The translations under genes and the position numbers were made by a program. The notes under the pieces were generated by a model. It ran no database searches and had not been told where the DNA came from. It saw only the letters and a list, made by a program, of their open reading frames with translations. 64,000 bases of DNA from Saccharomonospora sp. CUA-673. Lineage in GTDB: Bacteria > Actinomycetota > Actinomycetes > Mycobacteriales > Pseudonocardiaceae. This document shows, piece by piece, positions 1 to 8,026 of this stretch. Numbering within the stretch: the first letter of the stretch is position 1; each line of letters starts with the position of its first letter. The DNA is taken from positions 124,001-188,000 of the forward strand of contig NZ_MKKE01000011.1 in the NCBI RefSeq assembly GCF_001942305.1, read 5' to 3'.

Positions 1-187
1 GACGGTCGCGGGCGAGCACGCCGACGAGATTCAACAGCACGAGCGCCCGTTGGATGCTCTGCGAGCCCGCGGGGCGGGGGCCGTCGTCGGCGGTGTGAGC
101 GATGGTCCACGATGCGGACCGCCTGGCTGCGTGTCCGGGATCGACGGGACGGGTCCGCGGTGGATTCGCGTCGGCATTGGCGCTCAC
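1..187 (-). CDS. IclR-type transcriptional regulator, N-terminal fragment
   Basis: This gene reads leftward and runs off the window edge. From a GTG at 187 the frame has a polar Pro/Arg-rich lead of about 40 residues, then SQSIQRALVLLNLVG, which fits the first helix of the IclR winged helix. It is divergent from the TRAP operon, and the DNA between and at its 5' end carries palindromes, as expected for a local repressor. Only about 60 residues are visible, so the family call rests on this one motif. The GTG start (weak GGGTGG upstream) is a guess. Confidence 0.5.
   Translation of the reverse strand, partial: MSANADANPPRTRPVDPGHAARRSASWTIAHTADDGPRPAGSQSIQRALVLLNLVGVLARDR
104..120. promoter_or_regulatory. 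operator-like palindrome 1 (GGTCC-N7-GGACC)
   Basis: GGTCC and GGACC form an inverted repeat separated by seven bases. It shares the core GGTCCACGAT with the palindrome at 226-242. It lies inside the predicted 5' end of the divergent IclR-type gene, so it could serve autoregulation. The binding protein is inferred, not seen. Confidence 0.5.
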
Positions 188-225
188 ACCACCCATCATG
201 CGAGCGCGAAGCCTCGCGTCGCAAT

Positions 226-242
226 GGTCCACGATATGGACC
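226..242. promoter_or_regulatory. operator-like palindrome 2 (GGTCCA-N5-TGGACC)
   Basis: This is a perfect six-base inverted repeat with a five-base spacer, ending 18 bases upstream of the -35 box of the TRAP promoter. A weaker sister copy, ATCCA-N5-TGGAT, sits at 247-261 with its centre 20 bp away, about two helical turns. The arrangement suggests cooperative binding by the adjacent IclR-type regulator, which is an inference. Confidence 0.6.
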
Positions 243-246
243 GAAG

Positions 247-261
247 ATCCACCCGATGGAT
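247..261. promoter_or_regulatory. operator-like palindrome 3 (ATCCA-N5-TGGAT)
   Basis: This five-base inverted repeat has the same spacer length as the site at 226-242. It abuts and overlaps by one base the TTGACA -35 box, so a bound protein would block RNA polymerase. It is less similar in sequence than the other two sites. Confidence 0.45.
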
Positions 262-289
262 TGACACCGTTGATCGGGTCTCTCAGGAT
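261..289 (+). promoter_or_regulatory. promoter of the TRAP transporter operon
   Basis: TTGACA at 261-266 is a perfect -35 box. A 17-base spacer separates it from CAGGAT at 284-289, a common actinobacterial -10 form. It lies 37 bases before the dctP start, leaving room for the AGGAG ribosome site at 313-317. The palindrome at 247-261 touches the -35 box, which suggests repression. Confidence 0.65.
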
Positions 290-325
290 CGGTGTGCCCT
301 TCCGGGCGGACGAGGAGAACGGACA

Positions 326-1333
326 ATGATGTCGAAGCGTCTTCGCGGTGCCGTCGCGCTGCTGGCGTGCCTGGCGCTCGGCGCGTGCGGTACGCCCAGC
401 GCCGGCCCGAACGACCCGGTCTACACCTGGGACATGACCGTCACGGTGGGCGAGTCCTCCACGTGGTACCAAGCGGCCGAACGGTTCGCGGACACGTTGG
501 AGCGGGAATCCGACGGCCGGATGCAGCTGCGCGTGTTCACCGGCGAGCAGCTCTCGGCCGGCGACCCGGTCGCGGGTGTCGAGCAGTTGATGAACGGGGA
601 CAAGGATTTCTCGTACAACTCGACGATCATCTACGCCGGGATCGACCCGCGCTTCGGCGCGATCAACGCCCCGTTCCTCTACCGGGACTACGACGAGGCC
701 GACCGCGCGCTCCGCGGCGGCGCCACCGAGGCGTACGAGAAACTGACCGCGGAATTCGGCATCACCATGCTGGGATTCGGCGAGAGCGGTTTCCGGCAGC
801 TGACCAACAACGTGCGTGCGGTCGAGCAGCCGTCCGACCTCGCGGGCATCAAGACGCGGATCCCCGGTATCGGCATGTTCACCGACTTCTTCCGCGACCT
901 GGGCGCGAACCCGACGACGATGAACTTCTCCGAGGTCTTCACCTCGTTGCAGCAGGGCACCATCGAGGGCCAGGAGAACCCGATGGACGTCATCTCCTCG
1001 TCGGGACTGGCGGAGGTGCAGACGTATCTGACGGTGTGGAACTACGTCTACGACCCGCTGGTGCTCGGGGTGAACCAGGAGCTGTTCGACTCGCTCAGCC
1101 CGGAGGACCAGGAGATCGTCCGGGAGGCCGCGGCCGATGCCAACGCGTTCCAGGTCGAGACCAACCGTGGTCTGGAACAGCAGCAGATCGCCGAGCAGTC
1201 CGAGCTGATGGAGACGAGCGAGCTCTCCGACCGTCAGCTCGAGGATTTCCAGCGTGCCGTCGGGCCGCTGCACGAACGGTACGAACAGGTGTGGGGCCCC
1301 GAGATGGTCCGCGCCGTGACCCCGGAGCGCTGA
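326..1333 (+). CDS. dctP: TRAP transporter solute-binding lipoprotein DctP
   Basis: This is the extracytoplasmic substrate-binding subunit of a TRAP (sodium-coupled, ATP-independent) transporter. It starts at ATG 326, eight bases after AGGAG. A signal peptide ends in the lipobox LGAC, so the protein is membrane-anchored. The mature part has the DctP-family pattern, including GIKTRIPGIGMF and the segment TSLQQGTIEGQENP, where the conserved Arg and Asn that usually hold a carboxylate lie. The length of about 335 residues is typical. dctQ follows after three bases. The substrate is probably an organic or sugar acid, but the sequence does not fix it. Confidence 0.9.
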   Translation: MMSKRLRGAVALLACLALGACGTPSAGPNDPVYTWDMTVTVGESSTWYQAAERFADTLERESDGRMQLRVFTGEQLSAGDPVAGVEQLMNGDKDFSYNSTIIYAGIDPRFGAINAPFLYRDYDEADRALRGGATEAYEKLTAEFGITMLGFGESGFRQLTNNVRAVEQPSDLAGIKTRIPGIGMFTDFFRDLGANPTTMNFSEVFTSLQQGTIEGQENPMDVISSSGLAEVQTYLTVWNYVYDPLVLGVNQELFDSLSPEDQEIVREAAADANAFQVETNRGLEQQQIAEQSELMETSELSDRQLEDFQRAVGPLHERYEQVWGPEMVRAVTPER

Positions 1334-1336
1334 GCC

Positions 1337-1849
1337 GTGCGCAAATCCACTGTGGACCGCGTGCTCGAGGTGGTGGAGAACGTCCTGGCGGCGGTGCCGT
1401 TCGCCATCGTCGCCGTGGTCGCCTTCGTCAACGTCGTCAGCCGCTACTTCCTCAACGCGTCGTTGGCGTTCACGTCCGAGCTGACGGTCAGCCTCGCGGT
1501 GTGGATGGTGATGATGGGCGGCGTGGTCGCCCTCCGCGAGGGAGGGCACCTCGGGTTCAGCGCCCTGCACGATGCGGCCACCGGCGCGGTGCGCGCGGTC
1601 ATGACGGTGCTCATCTCCGCCGCGATCCTGGCGTTCCTCGCGGTGCTGCTGATCTTCGGCATCGACGTGGCGATGCTGCAGGCCGAGAGCGGACGCACGA
1701 CGCCGTCCATCGGCATCCCGCAGTGGCTGTTCACGATCGCCCTGCCGGTCGGCGCGCTGCTCGGGGCGTACCGGACGGTGCAGGCGGGCCGGAACGGCTT
1801 CCGGCGATCCACAGTGGACGCCCTGCCGAGTGAGGAGGCCGACCGGTGA
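1337..1849 (+). CDS. dctQ: TRAP transporter small permease DctQ
   Basis: This is the small integral membrane subunit of the TRAP transporter, 170 residues with four hydrophobic segments and a GTG start. The motif NVVSRYFLNASLAFTSEL matches the conserved DctQ pattern of an aromatic/Asn-rich first loop followed by the E-L segment. It sits between dctP (three-base gap) and dctM (ATGA-type four-base overlap), so the three are translationally coupled. It forms a complex with DctM in the cytoplasmic membrane. Confidence 0.9.
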   Translation: MRKSTVDRVLEVVENVLAAVPFAIVAVVAFVNVVSRYFLNASLAFTSELTVSLAVWMVMMGGVVALREGGHLGFSALHDAATGAVRAVMTVLISAAILAFLAVLLIFGIDVAMLQAESGRTTPSIGIPQWLFTIALPVGALLGAYRTVQAGRNGFRRSTVDALPSEEADR

Positions 1850-3264
1850 TCGGTGCCGTGCTGTTCGCCAGCTTCTTCGTGTTGCTGCTGCTCGGGGTTC
1901 CCGTAGCGTTCGCCCTCGGCGTCGCCGCATGTGTCGCGCTGGTCGCGATGGGCGGGTTCACCGAGCTGTCGCTCGTACCCAACGTCTTCACGGCGTCCGT
2001 GTCGTCGGAGACGCTGCTGGCCATCCCGTTCTTCATCCTCGCCGGCGTGATCATGGAGTACGCGGGCATCTCACGCAGGCTCGTCGATTTCGCGCACGCA
2101 TGCGTGGGCGGGCGCAAGCATGGGCTCGCGATCGTCGTGGTGCTCGCGGCGTTCTTCTTCTCGGCCATCTCCGGCTCGGGGCCGGCCACGGTCGCGGCGA
2201 TCGGAACGATCCTGATCCCGGCGTTGATGCGCCACGGCTACCGGGCGCGGCACGCGACGTCGCTGCTGGCGACGGCGGGGTCGATGGGCCTCATCGTGCC
2301 GCCCAGCGTCGCGTTCATCATCTTCGCCGTCGTGGTCAGCGACTTCGAGGGCGTGTCGATCGTCCGGCTGTTCGTCGCGGGCATCATCCCCGGCATCCTG
2401 CTCGCCGCGGCATTGATGATCGCGAGCCTGTTCCTGCCCCGCAGGCAGGTCGCCGCGCCGGCGAGGGTCGGCGTCGGCGGCGGGGGAGGTGCCGACACCG
2501 AGTCCGGCGCCGGTGGTGACGGCAGTGACGGCACTGAGGGCCCTGGCGGCAGTGGCGTGGACGGTGGCGGTGGCGCCGCTCTGGAGTCGGACGAGCCTGC
2601 GCGAGGGTTCGGGGCGTCGCTGGTGAAGGCGATTCCCGGGCTGTTGGTGCCGCTCATCATCCTCGGCGGGATCTACGGCGGCATCGTGACGCCGACCGAG
2701 TCGGCCGTCGTCGCCGCGGCGTACGCGCTGATCGTCGGTCTGCTGGTGTACCGCGAGATCCAGCTCCGCCAGCTCTACCGGATCCTCGTCACGGCGTCGG
2801 CGCAGTCGGCCGTGATCATGCTGATCGTCGGTGCGGCGTCGGTGTTCGCCTACGTCGTCACGGCCAACGAGATCGCCGAGAGCATCTCCGCCGCTCTGCT
2901 CGGACTCACCGACAGCCGGGCGCTGATCGTGTTGCTGGCGATCGTGTTGCTGCTGATCGTGGGCGCGTTCATCGACGCGGTGTCGGCGCTGTACCTGTTC
3001 GTCCCGGTGATCGCGCCGGTGCTGCTGGCGGCCGGTGTGGACGTCACGACGATCGGCGTGCTCATGGTGGTGAACCTGGCGCTCGGCCTGGTCACCCCGC
3101 CGGTGGGCGTCAACCTGTTCGTCGCCGCGGGCATCGCGCGGGTTCCGCTCGTCGAGGTGGTCAAGGGCATCCGTCCGTTCTTCCTGGCCGGGCTCGCCGT
3201 CGTGCTGCTCGTGGCGTACGTGCCCGCGTTGTCGAACTGGCTGCCGGATCTGTTGGGCTTCTGA
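1846..3264 (+). CDS. dctM: TRAP transporter large permease DctM
   Basis: This is the large membrane subunit that forms the translocation path. Two repeated halves each carry an SGSGPATVAAIGT-like or TPPVGVNLF motif typical of DctM. It has 472 residues against about 430 for the family. The excess is a Gly/Ser/Asp-rich hydrophilic insertion of about 50 residues (bases about 2461-2612) between the halves, probably a cytoplasmic loop. The gene overlaps dctQ by four bases and is followed 14 bases later by a dehydrogenase gene. Confidence 0.92.
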   Translation: MIGAVLFASFFVLLLLGVPVAFALGVAACVALVAMGGFTELSLVPNVFTASVSSETLLAIPFFILAGVIMEYAGISRRLVDFAHACVGGRKHGLAIVVVLAAFFFSAISGSGPATVAAIGTILIPALMRHGYRARHATSLLATAGSMGLIVPPSVAFIIFAVVVSDFEGVSIVRLFVAGIIPGILLAAALMIASLFLPRRQVAAPARVGVGGGGGADTESGAGGDGSDGTEGPGGSGVDGGGGAALESDEPARGFGASLVKAIPGLLVPLIILGGIYGGIVTPTESAVVAAAYALIVGLLVYREIQLRQLYRILVTASAQSAVIMLIVGAASVFAYVVTANEIAESISAALLGLTDSRALIVLLAIVLLLIVGAFIDAVSALYLFVPVIAPVLLAAGVDVTTIGVLMVVNLALGLVTPPVGVNLFVAAGIARVPLVEVVKGIRPFFLAGLAVVLLVAYVPALSNWLPDLLGF

Positions 3265-3278
3265 CGAGGGGAGCAGCG

Positions 3279-4043
3279 ATGAACCCGTTCGATCTGACCG
3301 GTCGGGTGGCGGTGGTGACCGGCGGCGCGCGCGGCATCGGCCTCGCGGTCGCGACGACGCTCGCCCGGCAGGGCGCCGACGTACTGGTCGTCGACCTCGC
3401 CGACGAGGCGCCCGCCGTCTCCGCCCTCGCGGCCGACGTCCCGGATCGGCGGGTGCGGTATCGACGTGTCGACGTCCGGGACGCGGAAGCCGTCGCGGCG
3501 TCGGTCGACGACGTCGTCGCCGAACTGGGCGCCGTGGACGTCCTGGTCAACAACGCGGGAACGGCCGGCCGCAACGGATTGGCGAGCACCGGCGACGACG
3601 AGTGGTGCCGCGATCTCGACACGAACCTGCGCGGCACGTTCCTGTACTGCCGGGCGGTCGAACCGCACATGCGGTCGCAGGGGAGCGGGCGGATCGTCAA
3701 CGTCAGCTCGATCTCCGGCATCATGGGCGGCCCTCGATCCGGCGGTTCCGGAGGCGGCCGCTCCGGGCCGGCGTACGCCGCGTCGAAGGGCGGCGTGATC
3801 GCGTTGACGAAGTGGTTGGCCAAGGAACTCGGCGATTCCGGGATCACCTGCAACTCGGTGGCTCCCGGGCCGATCGCGACGGAGCTGACCAGCAACGTCG
3901 CCTACGCCCTCGACGATCAGGTGATCAAGCGGATGGGCCGGCCCGAGGAGGTCGCCGCCGCGGTGGCCTACCTGGCCGGGCCGGGGGCCGGCTTCGTCAC
4001 CGGGCAGGTGGTGAAGGTGTGCGGCGGGGCCGCGATCGGCTGA
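3279..4043 (+). CDS. short-chain dehydrogenase/reductase (SDR)
   Basis: This is a classical SDR oxidoreductase of 254 residues. It has the cofactor loop TGGARGIG near residue 15, NNAG near residue 90, and catalytic Ser and YAASK. A Gly/Ser-rich insert lies just before the catalytic Tyr. The acidic residue after the second strand (VVDLAD) favours NAD(H). It starts 14 bases after dctM with GGGGAG upstream, so it is the last gene of the TRAP operon. It probably performs the first oxidation or reduction of the imported acid; the substrate is unknown. Confidence 0.88.
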   Translation: MNPFDLTGRVAVVTGGARGIGLAVATTLARQGADVLVVDLADEAPAVSALAADVPDRRVRYRRVDVRDAEAVAASVDDVVAELGAVDVLVNNAGTAGRNGLASTGDDEWCRDLDTNLRGTFLYCRAVEPHMRSQGSGRIVNVSSISGIMGGPRSGGSGGGRSGPAYAASKGGVIALTKWLAKELGDSGITCNSVAPGPIATELTSNVAYALDDQVIKRMGRPEEVAAAVAYLAGPGAGFVTGQVVKVCGGAAIG

Positions 4044-4178
4044 CGGTAAGTGAATTCGGACGAGTCGGCACACGAGACGGACGCGGGTTGTTAGGTTGCG
4101 GGGGAGCGGGCGTGGGGAGTCCCGTCCGCGATCGGTTGTGGGTATGTGGTGGTGTTCGTGTTGAGTGCCGATGTGGCC

Positions 4179-4610
4179 ATGGCGGGCAAGCTGATTCGGT
4201 TCGACGAGCTCAAGGGGTATGGCTTCATCACCCCGGACCGGGGCACCGAGGACGTGTTCGTCCACGTCAACGACATCGACATGGATCGGTCCCAGTTCGT
4301 GCCGGGTGCGCGCGTGGAGTTCGTCGTCGAGGACGGCGACCGGGGACTGAAGGCGTCGAACGTGCGACTGCTCGAAGCGGCGACGCCGGGTTTCGAGACG
4401 GCCCCCGGTGCCGGTCCCGGAGTCGCTGCCGCGCCTGCGGTGCACGGCGACGGTTCGGCGGATGTGTTGACCAGGGACGAGCTCGAACGGGAGGCCACGG
4501 AGTTGTTGCTCAGCGGCGTTCCGGATCTGTCCGGTGGTGAGGTCGTCGCTGTGCGCAGGCTGATCATGAAGCTCGCCGAGCGGCACAACTGGGTGGACTC
4601 AGCGAACTGA
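4179..4610 (+). CDS. cold-shock-domain protein with C-terminal helical extension
   Basis: The N-terminal 65 residues form a cold-shock domain (GKLIRFDELKGYGFITP, then DVFVHVND) carrying the RNP1-like KGYGFI and RNP2-like VFVHV nucleic-acid-binding motifs. An Ala/Pro-rich linker and an acidic helical tail follow, making it about twice the size of single-domain CspA. I chose the ATG at 4179, which gives MAGKLIRF as in relatives. GTG codons at 4146 and 4173 are also in frame, and neither has a clear ribosome site. It is probably an RNA chaperone. Its end overlaps the convergent acetyltransferase gene by 12 bases. Confidence 0.85.
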   Translation: MAGKLIRFDELKGYGFITPDRGTEDVFVHVNDIDMDRSQFVPGARVEFVVEDGDRGLKASNVRLLEAATPGFETAPGAGPGVAAAPAVHGDGSADVLTRDELEREATELLLSGVPDLSGGEVVAVRRLIMKLAERHNWVDSAN

Positions 4611-5318
4611 GTCCGGAACGCGGAAACCGCGGAACGTCACCGGTTTGCGCACGGCGAACCCGAGCCGTTCGTAGAGCGCGATGGCGCCGGTGTTCGACGC
4701 GGCCGCGTGCAGGAACGGACGTTCGCCGCGGGCCGCGATGCGCGCGGCCAACGCCGTGACCAGACGTGTCGCGTACCCGCGTCCGCGCGCCTCGGGCGCG
4801 CTGCAGACCGCGCTGATCTCGGTCCAGCCCGGCGGCCGCAACCGTTCGCCGGCCATGGCGACGAGCGTGCCGCCCTCGACGACACCGAGGTAGGTGCCGA
4901 GCTCGTGGGTGCGCGGACGGAACGGTCCGGGCGCGGTGCGGCGCACCAAGTCGAGCATGGCGGGGACGTCGTCGGCACCGAGCTCGACCAGCGCCGAGTA
5001 GCCGGAACCATCGGTCTCGGCATCGTCGTTTGTGCTGGTGGTGGCTACGAGCTGCACACCGTCGAGGGAGAACACCTGCTCCCACTCGGCGGGCGGCGGG
5101 GCGGGACAGTCGAACAGATCGGCCGCCCCGCCCGGTCCGAGCAATCGCGCGAGATCGGCCCAACTCTGCAGGTCGGGGTCGGTTCCGACGGACGAGAAGG
5201 TCGCGACGTCGGCCTCGAACGTGACGGCGCGCCCGACCCGGCGGGCAAGGTGGGCGTGCGTTCCGGTGAGCGACGTGCCGACCGGATCGTCCAGCACGGA
5301 CGTGTCGCTCATCGTCAT
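4599..5318 (-). CDS. GNAT family N-acetyltransferase
   Basis: The C-terminal half holds a GNAT fold with the acetyl-CoA loop EARGRGYATRLV (R/Q-x-x-G-x-G/A) and a final ALYERLGFAV strand-helix. The N-terminal half is less conserved. The length is 239 residues from ATG 5318. TACGCT lies seven bases upstream of that ATG, so the transcript may be leaderless. The acceptor substrate is unknown. It is convergent with the cold-shock gene. Confidence 0.85.
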   Translation of the reverse strand: MTMSDTSVLDDPVGTSLTGTHAHLARRVGRAVTFEADVATFSSVGTDPDLQSWADLARLLGPGGAADLFDCPAPPPAEWEQVFSLDGVQLVATTSTNDDAETDGSGYSALVELGADDVPAMLDLVRRTAPGPFRPRTHELGTYLGVVEGGTLVAMAGERLRPPGWTEISAVCSAPEARGRGYATRLVTALAARIAARGERPFLHAAASNTGAIALYERLGFAVRKPVTFRGFRVPDSVR

Positions 5319-5493
5319 GCGGCCCAGCGTAGGTCGCTCCGCCGACCGGGCAGGCGCGGCCCGCGGCCCACCTGGACGGGTGTGATCCACGTAGCACCAT
5401 GGGGCGTAAGTGAAACGAATCCGGCGCTTCGAACGATCACATGGTCGGCGATGACTAAACTGGGCCTTCACGGCCCGGCGCGGCCGTCGTCAG

Positions 5494-5567
5494 GCCTCCG
5501 TAGCTCAGCTGGATAGAGCAAGAGCCTTCTAATCTCTAGGTCGCAGGTTCGAGTCCTGCCGGGGGCG
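5494..5567 (+). tRNA. tRNA-Arg (anticodon TCT)
   Basis: The sequence folds as a full cloverleaf. GCCTCCG pairs with CGGGGGC as the acceptor stem (one G-T pair). The D-loop contains GCTCAGCTGGATAGAGC, the anticodon loop is CTTCTAA, and the T arm is GCAGG-TTCGAGT-CCTGC. CCA is not encoded. A lower-G+C accessory stretch lies just downstream, a common arrangement since tRNA-Arg genes often serve as integration sites. Confidence 0.95.
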
Positions 5568-5641
5568 CGCTGACCAGCCCAAACGGCTTCGAGACTCGAA
5601 CCTATGGGGGTCAACCCTCCAGAAACCCGCCAAGAACTCCC

Positions 5642-5689
5642 GCGACGAGCGCGGCGGTCGGGGTTATCCTCGGCCGCCGCGCTCGTCGC
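5642..5689. terminator. strong hairpin downstream of tRNA-Arg
   Basis: A perfect 16-base inverted repeat (arms 5642-5657 and 5674-5689, GCGACGAGCGCGGCGG and its complement) surrounds a 16-base loop. No T-run follows, as is usual in actinobacteria. It probably terminates the tRNA transcript. Confidence 0.65.
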
Positions 5690-5825
5690 TATCGGTGCTC
5701 GCTGCCGACCCCTCCCGCCTGTGCGCGCTCTGTGATTACTCGGCGGCGATCGGACCCGTGCGGCTCGTGATCGCGTCACCCTGGGCACGCCGTCTTCGCG
5801 GAGGTTCGCGCAGATGAACCGGCGT

Positions 5826-6077
5826 CTAGGCGTGATCTCGGCCGACCTGATCGACGAGAATGGCAGCATCGCGCCGCTGCGCCTGTGCAGGTTGGCCGAC
5901 GGAGCTACGCGAGATCGCCGGCGTACTCGAGGCGGCAGCGGCCGAGCGCGAGCGCCGCACCCAACTCGCTCTCTCGGCCAGTGATCGTAGCTTGGCGACG
6001 AGTTGGTGGATGGAGTCGCCGCACAACGCGGCGTTAGCGGGTTGGCCGCAGCCGGTGGCGCAAGGGTTTCGGTGCAT
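5826..6077 (-). CDS. small Cys-rich accessory protein, possibly degenerate
   Basis: From ATG 6077 the frame gives MHRNPCATGCGQPANAALC and then a His/Leu helix. The spaced cysteines recall small zinc-binding proteins of actinobacterial phages and integrative elements. The second half is low-complexity Arg/Ala/Ser and may be out of the true frame. It overlaps the end of the upstream membrane gene by 44 bases. I do not recognise a function, and it could be spurious. Confidence 0.3.
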   Translation of the reverse strand: MHRNPCATGCGQPANAALCGDSIHQLVAKLRSLAERASWVRRSRSAAAASSTPAISRSSVGQPAQAQRRDAAILVDQVGRDHA

Positions 6078-6656
6078 CCGAATCTCCGCTCGTGCCCCCG
6101 CTGCTCCGGTCTTTCTCCTCTGGATCGCGCACATCGAGATTGCGGCGGGCTAGCAGCGTGAAATCGATGAGTGCTCGATCTGCGACCTCGATCGCACGGG
6201 TGACGACCGCTGGGTCCGCTGAATCGCCGTCCCCGTCGGCGTCCTGATCGGCGTATGCAACAAAGGCGTCGGTTGCATCGCTGAGCGTGTTGCTCAAGTT
6301 GCCCACAGCGGCGACCACCTCCCTGGAACCGACTAAGGCGACTTCGGCGCGAGCTCTCTGGCCCGCTGCGATCAACTCACGGAGCCGCCGTATCTCATCA
6401 CATTGCCTCGCTGCAACGCCTCGCCGATAGCCGTCAGCAGCATGCAGGACTCCCGGGCTTGGTCGATCACGTCCGTATATACCTTGACGCGCTTGTCGCG
6501 CCAGTAGTCGAGATCGGCACGCTCGCGCTCTCGCTGCCACCGTTTGTCGTCGCGCCGAGCGGTGAAGAACCCGTTCAGCCAGGCGCCGCCCACTGACCCG
6601 ACCAGTGCGATCCCGGCTATCACGAACGTCGCCCAGAGCGGTACTTGATCCTTCAT
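6034..6656 (-). CDS. small single-pass membrane protein of unknown function (frame broken near 6400)
   Basis: The start is ATG 6656 with GGAGAGG seven bases upstream. One N-terminal transmembrane helix (PLWATFVIAGIALVGSVGG) is followed by a charged segment (RRDDKRWQRERERADLDYW) and helical sequence. The frame stops after QRGNVMRYGGSVS. Coherent helical sequence (DEIRRLRELIAAGQRARAEV) resumes one frame over, so one base is probably missing near 6400. The whole protein would be about 207 residues. The architecture is common for orphan genes in actinobacterial islands; no function can be given. Confidence 0.55.
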
Positions 6657-6708
6657 TACAGCCTCTCCTGCGCCATGCGTTCCGCGAGCGTTCATCTTGT
6701 CAGGGTGC

Positions 6709-6910
6709 TCATGTGCCGGAGTCGTTCTCCGGTCTGTCGTCTCGACGTTCCAGCACCGATGACCAGGCCGCGCCGATCAGCAGGTCGGTGATGATCCAGC
6801 GCCAGTTGCCGACGAACACTGCGGCCGCAATCGAGACCAGTAGCAGGGCGAAGCCGACGTGACGGCGATGCGCAGGCGAGTGCGTGGGGCCGATTTGGCG
6901 GGACTCCGGC
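6709..6910 (-). pseudogene. fragment of a small membrane protein
   Basis: One minus-strand frame, about 67 codons ending at TGA 6709-6711, encodes GPTHSPAHRRHVGFALLLV, then a second hydrophobic stretch and a charged tail RRDDRPENDSGT. It looks like a real two-helix membrane protein, but no ATG, GTG or TTG start is available in frame and a stop precedes it. The 5' end is therefore lost or frameshifted. It is part of the accessory stretch after tRNA-Arg. Confidence 0.35.
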
Positions 6911-7089
6911 GGTCAGGCCCTCGACACGGTCACGCCGATGGGCTGAGATCGGGAGGGGACAGCCCCTGAGGGTATGGGCCTGGTCATCGCGGCGTTCTGT
7001 CGAAGATGGTGGCTACAGGATGGAGCGCGCACCGGGGTGTGGGCTCGGCTCCTGTAACAGCCGCTGGGCAGTCTGGCGATAAGGTGGCC

Positions 7090-7881
7090 ATGGAGCAGCC
7101 TGACATGCTGGATGAGCAGCAGGAGTTGCTCAAGCTTCTGCGGTCACTCCTTGACAGTTGGCAGACTTTGCCACCTAAGGCTGAGCTCTGCAAGGGCAAG
7201 ACCGTGGCGCAGGTAGCCACGGTGTTCGGCCTTGCTGCGCATACACATCGACTCGCAACTGCAGTTGACATGCTGTGGAGCGCGGGAATGTATATTGAAT
7301 CGGCGCCATTGATACGCGGCGCGATGGAGAACGCGCTGACCGCTCAGTTTGTGGCGCAGGTGGACGACGGTGTTTACGGCCTTCTTAACAACTATGCGAG
7401 GAAACGTAAAAATCTTGTCGACGAGATCGTCAAGGCTGGCTACCTATCCTCTGATCAGTTGGCCTCCCAGTTGGACGAGTGGGAGCCAGTTCAGACGCCA
7501 AGCACCGATTCGGCCACGAAAGTTCAGCAGTTATGTAATGACCTGGAGCCGGGCGGGTCGCAAGCATATGCATGGTACCGACTGTTATCCGCGTGGTCCC
7601 ATGCGGGAGGCGCCATCGTTGACGAGTATGCACACGATGACCCTTTCCAACTTTCCATTACCCCGGACAAATTTCCGCCATCAACTGGCTTTCTCGTGAT
7701 TCTAGGTGGCAGTGTGGTCTGGGCGGGTCGAGCATATGACATGCTTACACGCGGTAAGGGGCGACGGGAAGAGCTTCGCCGCGCGGCGGGAAAGATCGGA
7801 ATCGTACCGGAACTACACCCCAGCGCCGCCTATCGTCGACGGGTCCAGGCTGAAAAGAAGAAGCGGCGCTCAGAGCGGTAA
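7090..7881 (+). CDS. uncharacterised protein resembling DUF5677-type proteins
   Basis: The protein has 263 mostly helical residues from ATG 7090, preceded by AAGGTGG; an in-frame start at 7006 is also possible. The segment SAPLIRGAMENALTAQF and the later WSHAGG resemble the helical pattern of DUF5677 proteins, but I cannot confirm this. The tail is very basic (QAEKKKRRSER). Codon choice is visibly less G/C-biased than in neighbours (for example AATTAC-type and TTA codons), suggesting transfer. It stands alone and ends just before a strong hairpin. Confidence 0.65.
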   Translation: MEQPDMLDEQQELLKLLRSLLDSWQTLPPKAELCKGKTVAQVATVFGLAAHTHRLATAVDMLWSAGMYIESAPLIRGAMENALTAQFVAQVDDGVYGLLNNYARKRKNLVDEIVKAGYLSSDQLASQLDEWEPVQTPSTDSATKVQQLCNDLEPGGSQAYAWYRLLSAWSHAGGAIVDEYAHDDPFQLSITPDKFPPSTGFLVILGGSVVWAGRAYDMLTRGKGRREELRRAAGKIGIVPELHPSAAYRRRVQAEKKKRRSER

Positions 7882-7894
7882 ATGGCCGGACGGG

Positions 7895-7929
7895 TTGGGC
7901 GGTGGGAGATACCAGAACCCACCGCCCAA
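7895..7929. terminator. hairpin terminator after the accessory gene
   Basis: A perfect 12-base inverted repeat, TTGGGCGGTGGG and CCCACCGCCCAA, surrounds an 11-base loop. It starts 13 bases after the stop of the upstream gene and marks the end of the accessory stretch. Confidence 0.7.
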
Positions 7930-8026
7930 GAGCCTCAGCTACACGCCAGCAAGCTCAGTACGCACGCCGTGCTGCCTGCCGACGGCGAGCTAGCGTCCAA
8001 CGAGGACGCCCGTGTGCCCACGGTGC

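Noticed and set aside
5468-5869. Minus-strand frame across the tRNA with GRTRTCDLEIRRLLLYP-type peptide
   Set aside because: This peptide is the translation of the antisense of a tRNA-Arg gene, a well-known annotation artefact; the cloverleaf is clear and there is no ribosome site.
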